This document shows positions 16,175 through 25,279 of a stretch of DNA of 64,000 nt, one piece after another (the stretch's first letter is position 1; each line of letters opens with the position of its first letter). The notes beneath the pieces were generated by a model that was not told the DNA's origin, searched no databases, and worked only from the letters and a program-made list of their open reading frames with translations. This stretch comes from Chryseobacterium sp. Tr-659 (lineage in GTDB: Bacteria; Bacteroidota; Bacteroidia; Flavobacteriales; Weeksellaceae), in assembly GCF_011752975.1 (NCBI RefSeq), contig NZ_VWWP01000011.1, positions 61,415-125,414 of the forward strand, in the 5' to 3' direction. Made by a program: the position numbers and the translations under genes.

Positions 16175-17194
16175 ATGAAAAAATTCTTATTTGGAGCCCT
16201 TATCCTGGGCTTCATGTCGGCTTGTAACAGTGACAACATTTCACCCCAAGATGAAGGAAGCCAAAATCCAAATGATCTTTCCGGAACCCCTACTGCCTTA
16301 AGAAGAGCATGTCCGTCCGATTTGATCAGACAAGAAAGTTTAAAAAAGAATCCACAATTAAAAGCCAGATTTGACGCTCTTGAGCAACAGACTGAAAATT
16401 ACTCTAATGCCCTTAAAATGGGGAAAGTACTTGCAGACGGAACTGTTGAAATCCCAGTTGTTTTCAATGTTATTTATAACACTTCTGCTCAAAATGTTTC
16501 CGATGCAAGGATTGCAGAACAGATTGCCGTACTTAATGCCGATTATGGCGCTACGAATTCCGACGTCTCTAAAATCCCTTCCGCATTCCAACCCGCTGCT
16601 GCAGGCGATGTGAAAATTCGTTTCAAACTGGTAGCTACCAACCGTAAGCAAAACTCAAAAACCGGTTGGAGATCAGATCTTGAACAAATGAAAAAAGCAA
16701 GCACAGGAGGCATTGACGCTACTGATGTGAATAAAAACATGAATATATGGGTTGTTAATTCAATCCTTGATCAAAATAATCAGCCTGGAACTTTAGGTTA
16801 TGCTTATTATCCGGAAAACGCAGGACAATGGTATGACGGGCTTGTAATAGGTTATCAGTATATTGGGAAAACCGGTGCTTCTGCTCCCTTCAACCTAGGA
16901 AGAACAGTAACGCACGAAGTAGGACATTATCTAAACCTTCCTCACCTTTGGGGTTCTTCAGATGCAGGTTGCCAGACCGATTATTCTAACGACACCCCAG
17001 TTTCTCCAGGCCCTAATTACGGAACACCAACATATCCATTAAACAGAGTTTGTGGAGGTGTAAGCCGTTCTCAGATGTTCATGAACTACATGGATTATGT
17101 GGATGATAAAGCAATGTTTATGTTCTCTGCCAATCAAAAAACGAGAATGCAGGCAGTAGTAGCTGCATCCGGGCCAAGAGCAGGACTAAGATAA
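16175..17194 (+). CDS. M43-family zinc metalloprotease lipoprotein, second tandem copy
   Basis: Also 339 residues and collinear with the preceding protease. The lipobox Cys is again residue 17 (LILGFMSAC). The zinc motif HEVGHYLNLPH gives His247, His251, His257 and Glu248, and the Met-turn is MNYMDYVDD. All catalytic features are kept, so both copies should be active. The N-terminal 50 residues after the lipobox and the surface loops (for example SWSKTDR against GWRSDLEQ) differ most, which fits diverging substrate choice. It has its own promoter and terminator. Confidence 0.9.
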   Translation: MKKFLFGALILGFMSACNSDNISPQDEGSQNPNDLSGTPTALRRACPSDLIRQESLKKNPQLKARFDALEQQTENYSNALKMGKVLADGTVEIPVVFNVIYNTSAQNVSDARIAEQIAVLNADYGATNSDVSKIPSAFQPAAAGDVKIRFKLVATNRKQNSKTGWRSDLEQMKKASTGGIDATDVNKNMNIWVVNSILDQNNQPGTLGYAYYPENAGQWYDGLVIGYQYIGKTGASAPFNLGRTVTHEVGHYLNLPHLWGSSDAGCQTDYSNDTPVSPGPNYGTPTYPLNRVCGGVSRSQMFMNYMDYVDDKAMFMFSANQKTRMQAVVAASGPRAGLR

Positions 17195-17231
17195 TCAACA
17201 CTTTAGTTGTATTATTATAAAAATATTAAAA

Positions 17232-17264
17232 AAATCTATCCTTCTTTGTGGGATGGATTTTTTT
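17232..17264 (+). terminator. Terminator of the second M43 protease gene
   Basis: Stem AAATCTATCC (17232-17241) with GGATGGATTT (17251-17260), one G-U pair, then a T tract. The stem resembles that of the first copy, so it was probably duplicated too. Confidence 0.8.
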
Positions 17265-17302
17265 AATATTTTTACGCGATTTAAAATTTCAGCACCACTA
17301 AG

Positions 17303-18691
17303 ATGAAAAAAATAGCATTAGCATCAGGAATACTATTGCATTTGCATTGTTACAAAGCACAGGATACCATCCAATCCAGGAATCTTCAGGAAGATATTGC
17401 ATATCTAAATTCATCCAACAATGTACTTCAAAATAAAACTCCCTTTTTCAAGAAAGAATGGGTAAAAAAATCTGTAGCACCAACGCTTCTTTTTGCAGCT
17501 GCTGCAGCTACCTGGGGAGAAAAAGAGAATATCCGTGAGGTAAGAAACCGATACCTTCCCAACTTTAAAGTCAAATATGATGATTACCTTCAGTATGCTC
17601 CTGCAGCAACTGTTTACGGATTAAAATTGGCAGGTGTAAAGGGTCGCAACAACATTGGAAGAGCAACCTTGTCTTATGGCACCAGCTTAGTTATCATGGC
17701 TATTTTAGTCAATTCAATTAAATATACAGCAAAAGTTGAACGCCCGGACGGATCCAAAAACAATTCTTTTCCATCAGGTCATACCGCTATGGCTTTTACG
17801 AATGCCAGCTTTCTGCATAAGGAATATGGTATGGTAAACCCAGCCTATAGTATTGCGGGTTATGGTTCTGCTACCATTACAGGACTTGGACGAAATTTAA
17901 ATAACAGACATTGGGTTCCGGATATCCTTGCCGGTGCTGGTATCGGAATTATATCAACAGAACTTGGATACTTCTTTATTGATAAAATTTATAAGAACAA
18001 AGGAGATAATTTAAGCATCTTATCCAGAATACAGGGAAATGATTATCCATCTTTTCTTTCTTTAAAGATGGGTGCAGCTTTGGGTACAACCAACTTTCTG
18101 AAGGAATCGGAGCTGGATGACAAAAAACAAATCGGTTTTGAGGGCGGACTGGAAGGCGCTTATTTCTTTTCAAAAAAATGGGGAGTGGGTGCCGATATAA
18201 CTTTCAGCAGCTTCCCTATTAAATCTCAAAGAATAGATTTTGATGATGGACAGGGTTTTGGCGACCATGAAATTAAGACACAATCCATGGGTTTCCTGGC
18301 GGCAGGCATTGGACCTTATTTTTCCCATGAATTCTCAGACAAGTGGCAGCTTACTTTAAAGGTAACGGGAGGATATGCCGGTACTGCAAGTGGAAAGGTA
18401 TCTGTAAAAGGAGATAATATAGATGCGCCTAACCATGAAATCCAGATAGCCAGATACAAGCCAAAACCGGCTTTTCGTTGGAATACGGGGGCTTCTATGA
18501 CTTACAAGTTCAATCCGGGGTTAGGTCTTACTTTCTATACAGATTATAATCAAATTAATTCCACCATCCATTACCATTTCAGCGATGAAATCAAAGAAAG
18601 TGTCGAGCTGGATGAAGAACTCAACAATATGATTGCTAAAGAAAAAATCAGTTATATTACATTAGGTTTAAGATTAACTGCCTATTTTTAA
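17303..18691 (+). CDS. PAP2-family phosphatase with C-terminal beta-barrel-like domain
   Basis: A 462-residue exported protein (signal peptide about residues 1-19, ending in KAQD). Residues about 100-225 carry the three acid-phosphatase motifs: KYTAKVERP, FPSGHTAMAF and GRNLNNRHWVPD. Residues about 240-462 are beta-rich and end in an aromatic residue (LTAYF), as in outer-membrane barrels of the OmpA-beta type. The enzyme probably removes phosphate from lipid phosphates such as undecaprenyl pyrophosphate or lipid A, at the outer membrane or periplasm. The exact substrate cannot be read from sequence. Confidence 0.85.
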   Translation: MKKIALASGILLHLHCYKAQDTIQSRNLQEDIAYLNSSNNVLQNKTPFFKKEWVKKSVAPTLLFAAAAATWGEKENIREVRNRYLPNFKVKYDDYLQYAPAATVYGLKLAGVKGRNNIGRATLSYGTSLVIMAILVNSIKYTAKVERPDGSKNNSFPSGHTAMAFTNASFLHKEYGMVNPAYSIAGYGSATITGLGRNLNNRHWVPDILAGAGIGIISTELGYFFIDKIYKNKGDNLSILSRIQGNDYPSFLSLKMGAALGTTNFLKESELDDKKQIGFEGGLEGAYFFSKKWGVGADITFSSFPIKSQRIDFDDGQGFGDHEIKTQSMGFLAAGIGPYFSHEFSDKWQLTLKVTGGYAGTASGKVSVKGDNIDAPNHEIQIARYKPKPAFRWNTGASMTYKFNPGLGLTFYTDYNQINSTIHYHFSDEIKESVELDEELNNMIAKEKISYITLGLRLTAYF

Positions 18692-18697
18692 AATAAA

Positions 18698-18722
18698 AAA
18701 GCCTTCAGATTTTGAAGGCTTT
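18698..18722. terminator. Bidirectional terminator between convergent genes
   Basis: AAAGCCTTCA (18698-18707) pairs perfectly with TGAAGGCTTT (18713-18722) around a 5-base loop, with T runs on both sides. It can serve the PAP2 gene and the convergent M1 peptidase gene. Confidence 0.88.
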
Positions 18723-18726
18723 TACT

Positions 18727-20592
18727 TTATAAATTCTTTCGGTTATCTTCCGGTGTATAGTCCATAAAAAGGTCTCCATCCAGCTGCACCGATTTTATTT
18801 TTTTCTTGATAGGAATGACAAGGTCTGTCATTTTCTGATCTTTCTCCCAAACGGAAGGAGAAAAATGTAATTTTTCCGTTGTTCCGTCTTCATAAGCCAG
18901 TATAGCATCGAAAGGAATCGCAAATCCTCCAACATTTGCAACATTTACGGTAAGCATATCATTCTTTTGTGAAGCTCCTGCCACCTTTATATCTATATAG
19001 TTGTTCGTATAAAACCAATTATTGAAAAACCAATTCAAGTTTTTTCCCGAACCTGTATTCATTGAATTGAAATAATCCCATGGAATCGGATGTTTACCAT
19101 TCCAATTATCCATATAATGATGTAATGCTTTTTTGAATAATTCATCACCGAGATAATCTTTCAGCGCCAGATAAGACAAAGAAGCCTTTACATATGAATT
19201 GTTCCCATATCCTGCTCCACTTACCTGTGTACTCATTGTTATCACCGGTTGATCCTGTTCTGTAGACGGATCGTTGATCCATCTTTTAACACGGAAGTTT
19301 TTATAGAATTCTTTAGCTGCAGCTTCTCCATTCTCATCAATTCCGATAAGATATTCCAAGGTCGTAGCCCATCCTTCATCCATAAAAGCATACCTTGTCT
19401 CATTGATTCCCATATAAAAAGGGAAATAAGTATGGGCAATTTCGTGATCGGCTGTCAGCCTTGCATCCTGAAGATTATCAGGAATACTGGTATCATTGAT
19501 CATCATTGGATATTCCATATCTGCATATCCCTGAATAGCAGTCATTACATTGTAAGGGTATTCTACTCCAGGCCAGTTTTTGGAGAACCAATCCAGGTTA
19601 TAGCGCATCCAGTCTACATAATGTTCAAAATCTTTTGCTCCGGCTTTATATCCTGCCTGCACACTGGCTCTCTTTGTTTTTAACTGTACACTGGCGGCAT
19701 CCCACACATAATGATTACTTAATGCAAAACAAAAATCTGTAATATGGTTTGCTTTGAATTTCCAGACATTCCATTTATTCGGTTTTGTTACTTTCCCGGA
19801 CTTCATCTCTTGTTCTGTGGCAACATTCATTACCTTATCACTTTTCAATGAAGCTTTATATCTTTTTAAATATTCCGGCTGAAGTACAGCTTCAGGATTT
19901 AAAAAATCCCCGGTTGCCCAAACTACATAATTTTTTGGGGCGGAAATAGCAAAAGTGTAATCATTAAAATCATTATAAAACTCCTGTCTGTCGGAATGCT
20001 GAAGCATATCCCAACCGTTATAATCGTCATAAACAGAAATCCTAGGGAAAGAATAAGCTACATAGAACGTTTCAGGATCTATCTGCCCTTCCCTACCGCT
20101 TTGTACGGAAAGTGGATATTCCCATTCTATTTTAACCTCCGCTTTAGACTTTGATTTTAAACCTGATTTTAATTTTACCTTTTCAACGGTGCTCCAGTCA
20201 TCACTGTCGATATCATATTTTTCACCATTTACTATGAAAGATTTAATCTTAAGCCCTGAAGACAGAAAATCTTTAGATACAAATCCCGATCTTGAAGATT
20301 GTGGTTTATGAAGGTTATTGACAAATCTTATCGCCAATTCATTAAGCTGATCCGGGCTGTTATTGGTATAGACAATCGTTTCTTTTCCGGAAACCGTCTT
20401 CGTATTGGCATCCACTTTAACTTCTACATTATATACTCCTTTATTTTGCCAATAGTTTTTACCCGGCGCTCCTGATGCATCACGTGTTCCTCTTTCATAA
20501 GCTTTCTTAATATTCCTCGGCATATACAGTTCCTGGGCAGACAACTGCAGCAATGAAACAACCACCAGCATTCCGGAAAAAATTTTCTTCAT
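18727..20592 (-). CDS. M1-family metallopeptidase (exported aminopeptidase-like)
   Basis: A 621-residue protein with a signal peptide (about 1-19). The gluzincin motif HEIAH gives His383, Glu384 and His387, and the third zinc ligand Glu406 is in FMDEGWATTLEYL, exactly the M1 spacing. The N-terminal part (about 45-270) is the beta-sandwich domain common to M1 enzymes (ETIVYTNNSPDQLNELAIRF). These enzymes remove N-terminal residues from peptides in the periplasm or outside. A second, distinct M1 member lies at 29995-31929. A TATTTTTG box lies upstream, so it need not share the receptor transcript. Confidence 0.92.
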   Translation of the reverse strand: MKKIFSGMLVVVSLLQLSAQELYMPRNIKKAYERGTRDASGAPGKNYWQNKGVYNVEVKVDANTKTVSGKETIVYTNNSPDQLNELAIRFVNNLHKPQSSRSGFVSKDFLSSGLKIKSFIVNGEKYDIDSDDWSTVEKVKLKSGLKSKSKAEVKIEWEYPLSVQSGREGQIDPETFYVAYSFPRISVYDDYNGWDMLQHSDRQEFYNDFNDYTFAISAPKNYVVWATGDFLNPEAVLQPEYLKRYKASLKSDKVMNVATEQEMKSGKVTKPNKWNVWKFKANHITDFCFALSNHYVWDAASVQLKTKRASVQAGYKAGAKDFEHYVDWMRYNLDWFSKNWPGVEYPYNVMTAIQGYADMEYPMMINDTSIPDNLQDARLTADHEIAHTYFPFYMGINETRYAFMDEGWATTLEYLIGIDENGEAAAKEFYKNFRVKRWINDPSTEQDQPVITMSTQVSGAGYGNNSYVKASLSYLALKDYLGDELFKKALHHYMDNWNGKHPIPWDYFNSMNTGSGKNLNWFFNNWFYTNNYIDIKVAGASQKNDMLTVNVANVGGFAIPFDAILAYEDGTTEKLHFSPSVWEKDQKMTDLVIPIKKKIKSVQLDGDLFMDYTPEDNRKNL

Positions 20593-20617
20593 AACGCTCT
20601 TTTTTAAAGATAAGTAT

Positions 20618-20625
20618 CAAAAATA
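20618..20625 (-). promoter_or_regulatory. -7 box (TATTTTTG) of the M1 peptidase gene
   Basis: Exact TAnnTTTG match on the minus strand, 25 bases before the ATG at 20592. It gives the peptidase a promoter separate from the upstream receptor gene. Confidence 0.5.
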
Positions 20626-20698
20626 GCGAAAATGTAACACCAATAGCAGTTTCTTTTTAATAATGTTTTATAGTAATCAATTTTTCATTTAAATTATA

Positions 20699-23071
20699 TT
20701 ACAATCTATCCTGTTCAACTGTCTTTTTTATCGTTTTTGCGTTTTTTACAGCCTGATTTCCAAAATTGAATTTCAATGAAAATGTGAATCCCTGCGCATC
20801 AGTGTAATCCAGGAAATAATTATCCTGATTGGCATATTTGGTACTTACTTTCTGGCCTGTTGTTCTGAAAATATCACTAAAAATAAGACTGGCTTCAAGT
20901 TTTTTATTAAAGAACTTTCTGTTCATTACAAAATAGGCAGACCATTGGCTGGAAATTCTGAAAGTTCCCTGTACTCCCGGAGAGTAGTAACGATGCCCCA
21001 TCTCCATCTTCCAGTCATTATTTTTATCAAGAGTAAAACTTGTTGAGATATTGGAAACCCAGTTCCAGACCTTATTTACGTATAGCATTCCATCGGTTCC
21101 TTTGAAATAATTCTCATTATGCTCAAGGTTTTCAGAAAGGATAATATTCCACCATGGTTTCACCTGAAAATTCTTATATAAGCTTGCCCCGAAGGCTTCT
21201 CCTTTTTCGATATTGGTAAAATAATAGATCAGGCTGTTGGTACTTGGTTCCTGAAATGAAATCTCCATAGACGGATAAATCTCTTTACGGTAATACAAAT
21301 CAAGATTCCAGTCTTTCCAGGAATAAGTAAGATTAAGATTATGAGTGATTGTGGCTTTGAGTTTAGGATCTCCCTGATAGTATGAGAACAGATTATAATA
21401 AGATTTTGCAGGATTCAGCCATGAATAAGATGGTCTGCTAATCCTCTTCCCGTAAGAAAACCCGAATTCCTGTTTATTTTCTGTTGTATACTGTGCATAA
21501 AAGGTAGGAAAAAACTTCCAGTATTTATTTTTATTGAGCTCATAAGGTTCGGAAACAATTCCTTCAAGATCTGTCATTTCTGCCCGAAGCCCTCCTTTGA
21601 AGTTCCATTTTCCGATATTGTAAGCCAATGACGAGTACAAAGCAAAATTATGTTCCTTATAATCAAAAATACTGCTTTTGTCCGGCCTATATTGCAAAAT
21701 CCCGTTCTCATTGTCAGAGAAATCAAGTTTACTGCTGGTTTTTACAAAACTGTATTTTGCTCCTGATTCTAATTCGAACTTTTCCCCTTTCCATTGATAA
21801 TCCAATTGGGTGGAATATAGCTGTACATCCGCTTTATTCTTTGTCAGAAAATCATCCTCTCTTGGCGGCTGGCCCATGAAATTAAGATGAGTGATCACAT
21901 TTTGGTATTTATCGGAATTATTCCCCGTAAAATAGTTAACCCACGACAAACTGCTTTTTTTATTGAGTTTTCTATCTGCCTGAAAGCTTAGGGAATTGTT
22001 GATGGAACGTGAACTGTGATCATTAATCGTTGTATAATCAGATTCAACAATATTCTGTGCATTATAAATTAATGTAGGAACGTTGTAGGTTCCGAAAGAT
22101 TTCGGAGCAAAAAAACCAGAATAGTTCAGGCTTAGACTGGTAAGACTGTCCAGCTCATATTCTGCATTAAAATTAAGGGTATTCTGACTATTGTTTTTAT
22201 CCTTTCTGTTCATTGTGCTTACCCATCTGGTCTGGCTTTCTGCATAGTTTACATAGTCTGTTCCTTCTCTGTAGTAAGTTCCCATCCCCTTGTAATAACT
22301 TCCCATCAGGGAAAGTTTATCTTTTTTATAGTACTGGGAAACGCCAAAAACACCTTTTGCATATTGTGTTTGTACATATTTGGATGATAAGATTCCACGA
22401 TACCCTTCAATTTTATTCTTTTTCAGAATGATATTCAGTACTGCACTTCCTGATGCATCATATTTTGCCGGCGGATTGGTAATCACTTCTACCGATTTCA
22501 CCTCATCTCCCTGTGTATTTTCCAGAAGATTTTTAAGCTCATCACCTGTCAGCATTACTTTTTTATCATTGATAGTGACTAAAATCCCGGTGCTTCCTTT
22601 TATACTTAATACATTATTATTAATGGTAACACTTGGTGTATTTTTAAGGATCTCCCAGGCGTTAAGCGAAGAAATATTACTATTTTCAACATTAAACTCC
22701 AGACGGTCAACTTTTCTTTTCACCAGCGGTTTCTTTTTGGTCATAACAACTCCTTCTATTTCCTGGGATTCTTTTTTGAGGGTAATATGAAGTGGTTCGG
22801 GATTTTCAGGATCGAGTTTTTTTTCAAATAAAGCATAGCCCTGATTTTTAATTATCAGTTTTATATTCTGGCCGGAGATTTCATCCAAAGTAAAATTCCC
22901 ATCATTATCCGTTTTCAGTTCTCTGATCAGTTCATTTTGGGAATTATAAAGTTCTATTTTTATTGCTGAAAGTTTTTCATTCTCAGCATTTACAACGGTT
23001 CCTGCAAGCTTTTCTTTTTGAGCCAGCATAAGAATCGGAAAACACAGGAAAAGAAGAATTTTATACATCAT
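20699..23071 (-). CDS. TonB-dependent-receptor-like outer membrane protein
   Basis: A 790-residue outer membrane protein. It has a signal peptide (about 1-17), a carboxypeptidase-regulatory-like domain (about 20-98: LAGTVVNAENEKLSAIKIEL), a plug-like domain (about 115-220: GVVMTKKKPLVKRKVDRLEF, ILVTINDKKVMLTGDELK) and a long beta-barrel of the OMP_b-brl_3 type (about 370-770). Family members take up substrates with TonB/ExbBD energy; the substrate is unknown. The divergent two-component pair and the GTTAA sites in the shared promoter region suggest that system controls it. Confidence 0.9.
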   Translation of the reverse strand: MMYKILLFLCFPILMLAQKEKLAGTVVNAENEKLSAIKIELYNSQNELIRELKTDNDGNFTLDEISGQNIKLIIKNQGYALFEKKLDPENPEPLHITLKKESQEIEGVVMTKKKPLVKRKVDRLEFNVENSNISSLNAWEILKNTPSVTINNNVLSIKGSTGILVTINDKKVMLTGDELKNLLENTQGDEVKSVEVITNPPAKYDASGSAVLNIILKKNKIEGYRGILSSKYVQTQYAKGVFGVSQYYKKDKLSLMGSYYKGMGTYYREGTDYVNYAESQTRWVSTMNRKDKNNSQNTLNFNAEYELDSLTSLSLNYSGFFAPKSFGTYNVPTLIYNAQNIVESDYTTINDHSSRSINNSLSFQADRKLNKKSSLSWVNYFTGNNSDKYQNVITHLNFMGQPPREDDFLTKNKADVQLYSTQLDYQWKGEKFELESGAKYSFVKTSSKLDFSDNENGILQYRPDKSSIFDYKEHNFALYSSLAYNIGKWNFKGGLRAEMTDLEGIVSEPYELNKNKYWKFFPTFYAQYTTENKQEFGFSYGKRISRPSYSWLNPAKSYYNLFSYYQGDPKLKATITHNLNLTYSWKDWNLDLYYRKEIYPSMEISFQEPSTNSLIYYFTNIEKGEAFGASLYKNFQVKPWWNIILSENLEHNENYFKGTDGMLYVNKVWNWVSNISTSFTLDKNNDWKMEMGHRYYSPGVQGTFRISSQWSAYFVMNRKFFNKKLEASLIFSDIFRTTGQKVSTKYANQDNYFLDYTDAQGFTFSLKFNFGNQAVKNAKTIKKTVEQDRL

Positions 23072-23146
23072 AATTTTTTTACACTACAGATTGTATTTCT
23101 GTTTTATTTTATGGTACAAAATTCTTCATTACCTCATAAAAACATG

Positions 23147-23227
23147 GTTAATAGAAGGTTAATGATGAGTTAATGTCCTTTTTTAAAGAATAAAAAAAAT
23201 GATACATAGAGGTTAATGAACGGTTAA
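23147..23227. promoter_or_regulatory. Two clusters of GTTAA sites at 11-base spacing (response-regulator binding)
   Basis: GTTAA occurs at 23147, 23158 and 23169, then at 23212 and 23223, all in the same direction. Spacing within clusters is exactly 11 bases (GTTAA-N6-GTTAA), one helical turn, as expected for dimers of an OmpR-type regulator. The motif matches what I recall for the Bacteroides/Porphyromonas RprY regulator. The sites lie between the receptor gene and the kinase gene. Confidence 0.65.
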
Positions 23228-23264
23228 TAACAAAATAATGGCTCACGGAAAATGATGAATGTTT

Positions 23265-23272
23265 TATCTTTG
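23265..23272 (+). promoter_or_regulatory. -7 box (TATCTTTG) of the RprX-like kinase gene
   Basis: Exact TAnnTTTG match ending only 5 bases before the ATG at 23278. The transcript is predicted to begin at or next to the start codon, giving a leaderless or nearly leaderless mRNA. Confidence 0.5.
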
Positions 23273-23277
23273 TTTCA

Positions 23278-24600
23278 ATGATATCCAAGAGTAAAAATCT
23301 TCTCGCTGTTTTTGCTGCTTTATTCCTTATTTTGCTGGGAATACAGGTTTATTTTATGTATAAAACCTATCAGGTTAAAGAAAGGGATATCTACAGATCT
23401 GTTAACGATGGTATTGCCAACTATACGGATAAACTTGAAGATCTTCATGATGCTAAAGAGATTAAGGATGATACACTTCAGAGAATCATGATCAGGTATT
23501 ACAGTAAGGAGATAGGTAAAAAAGAGTTTCTAAAATATTTTCTGGAAAACAGAAAGATTGCCAGTGAGAAAATGGAACGTTATATAGACAGCCGGTTAAA
23601 AAAGGATGGCTATAAGATTTCAGCAAGAATCCGTTATATGTCTATCATCCACCTTCCGGACAGCACTAAAGTAATTGATCATCCAATTACTATTTTTGAA
23701 ACAAAAGATAAAGTCATAAAACCTAAAATTGCCAGCAACGGCAGTTGGGAAACCTCATCCACCAGAAGAAAAGATAATGGTAACCGGGAAATTGAAAAAA
23801 GAGACACCTTCCTTGTTAAAAGCCAGACGGATTATGAAGTAAAAAACATAAAAAGTTTAGTTTTCAAAGAGCTTGCTCTGTTGATCATTTGTTGTATTGC
23901 CCTTCTGTCCGGAGTTCTTTTATTATATATTTTTACGATTAAAAACTTAGAGAAGCAACAGAAGCAGGTAGAAGTTCTCCACACGATTGTGGATAACATT
24001 TCACATGAGTTTAAAACTCCCATCGCCACTTTAAAAATTGCGTCCAAAGCATTAAAGAAAGACTGGAACCCGGAAACGCTTCCTTTAATTGACAGACAGA
24101 TCTCCCGTCTTGAAAGCCTGATGTTCCAGCTCCATAAGGATGAAATACCTGATGAGATTGTTGAAATAACCCCTGATGACTGGAATTTCTTTATTCACGA
24201 TCTGGCCGTAACTTATCCGGAAACGGAATTTAAATTTGAAAACAAAATATCCGGGAAGTTACCTTTTGATAAAAATTTAATGGAAACCGTTATTAAAAAC
24301 CTTTGTGAAAACAGTGTAAAATACGGAGCTTCTGTTGTCAGCATTAAGCTTAACGTTTCTCAACAACATCTGGAAATAGAAGTATCCGACAATGGCCAGG
24401 GTATGGAGAACAAAGAATTAAACCCTATTTTTGAGAAATTTTACAGAATACAAACCCATAATATTCATAACAGTAAAGGGCTTGGTCTTGGACTCTATTT
24501 CGTAAAGAAGATCATTACCAATTATCATGGAAAAATAGATGTATCCAGCCAGCCTAAGGCAGGAAGTACCTTTAAAATATCAGTTCCTTATGAAAACTAA
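23278..24600 (+). CDS. Sensor histidine kinase (RprX-like)
   Basis: A 440-residue kinase with two transmembrane helices (about residues 7-26 and 199-220) enclosing a periplasmic sensor of about 170 residues. HisKA motif NISHEFKTPIATL puts the phospho-His at residue 243. The HATPase domain has NLCENSVKYG, DNGQGM and GLGLGLYFVKKI. The periplasmic region has no recognised domain. It overlaps its response regulator gene by 11 bases. The GTTAA-N6-GTTAA sites just upstream suggest the pair is RprXY-like and autoregulated; that assignment rests on the motif and the domain types. Confidence 0.92.
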   Translation: MISKSKNLLAVFAALFLILLGIQVYFMYKTYQVKERDIYRSVNDGIANYTDKLEDLHDAKEIKDDTLQRIMIRYYSKEIGKKEFLKYFLENRKIASEKMERYIDSRLKKDGYKISARIRYMSIIHLPDSTKVIDHPITIFETKDKVIKPKIASNGSWETSSTRRKDNGNREIEKRDTFLVKSQTDYEVKNIKSLVFKELALLIICCIALLSGVLLLYIFTIKNLEKQQKQVEVLHTIVDNISHEFKTPIATLKIASKALKKDWNPETLPLIDRQISRLESLMFQLHKDEIPDEIVEITPDDWNFFIHDLAVTYPETEFKFENKISGKLPFDKNLMETVIKNLCENSVKYGASVVSIKLNVSQQHLEIEVSDNGQGMENKELNPIFEKFYRIQTHNIHNSKGLGLGLYFVKKIITNYHGKIDVSSQPKAGSTFKISVPYEN

Positions 24601-25276
24601 AATCCTTCTGGCAGAAGACGATCCGGATTTCGGAATGATTCTCAAACAGTATCTTGAACTGGAAGATTTTGAAGTCTGCTGGTTTCAGAATCCCGAGGAA
24701 GTTGTACATCTTCTTCATTCAGATTTCCCTTTCCATGTGGGAATTCTGGATGTTATGATGCCTAATATTGACGGTTTTTCCCTGGCAAAAATGATATTAA
24801 AGGAAAAAAATAATTTTCCATTATTATTTTTAACGGCTAAAAATCAAAAGATAGACCGGCTGACGGGCCTGAAAATAGGTGCTGATGATTATATTGCGAA
24901 ACCCTGTGATCCGGAAGAACTCGTATTAAGGATTAAAAATATTCTTAAAAGAGTAAATCCTGCTCCAACAGAAACAATCATAAAGCTTGGGCAATATTCG
25001 CTGGATACCACTAAACTTCTGCTGGCTCATCCTAATGGAAATATCCGACTGACCGTAAGGGAGCAGGAACTTATTTTATATCTTCTGAAGCATAACCATT
25101 CTACCATAACAAGGGACAATATTCTCGATAATCTCTGGGAAACCAATGATTATTTTACTGGAAGAAGCCTGGATGTATTTATCAGCAGGCTCCGCAAGTA
25201 TTTTAACAATGATCCTGAAATAAAAATCCAATCCCTTAGAGGAATTGGATTTGAAATTGATTTTCCAATCAACTAA
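24590..25276 (+). CDS. OmpR-family response regulator (RprY-like)
   Basis: A 228-residue regulator starting at the ATG at 24590 (MKTKILLAEDDPDFGMIL). An in-frame upstream ATG at 24539 lies deep in the kinase gene and would add residues before the first receiver strand, so I rejected it. The receiver has the acidic pair Asp10-Asp11, phospho-Asp54 (GILDVMMP) and a conserved Lys in ADDYIAKP. The C-terminal winged helix (about 135-228, LDVFISRLRKYF) is of OmpR type, which binds tandem direct repeats like those at 23147-23227. Confidence 0.94.
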   Translation: MKTKILLAEDDPDFGMILKQYLELEDFEVCWFQNPEEVVHLLHSDFPFHVGILDVMMPNIDGFSLAKMILKEKNNFPLLFLTAKNQKIDRLTGLKIGADDYIAKPCDPEELVLRIKNILKRVNPAPTETIIKLGQYSLDTTKLLLAHPNGNIRLTVREQELILYLLKHNHSTITRDNILDNLWETNDYFTGRSLDVFISRLRKYFNNDPEIKIQSLRGIGFEIDFPIN

Positions 25277-25279
25277 TTT

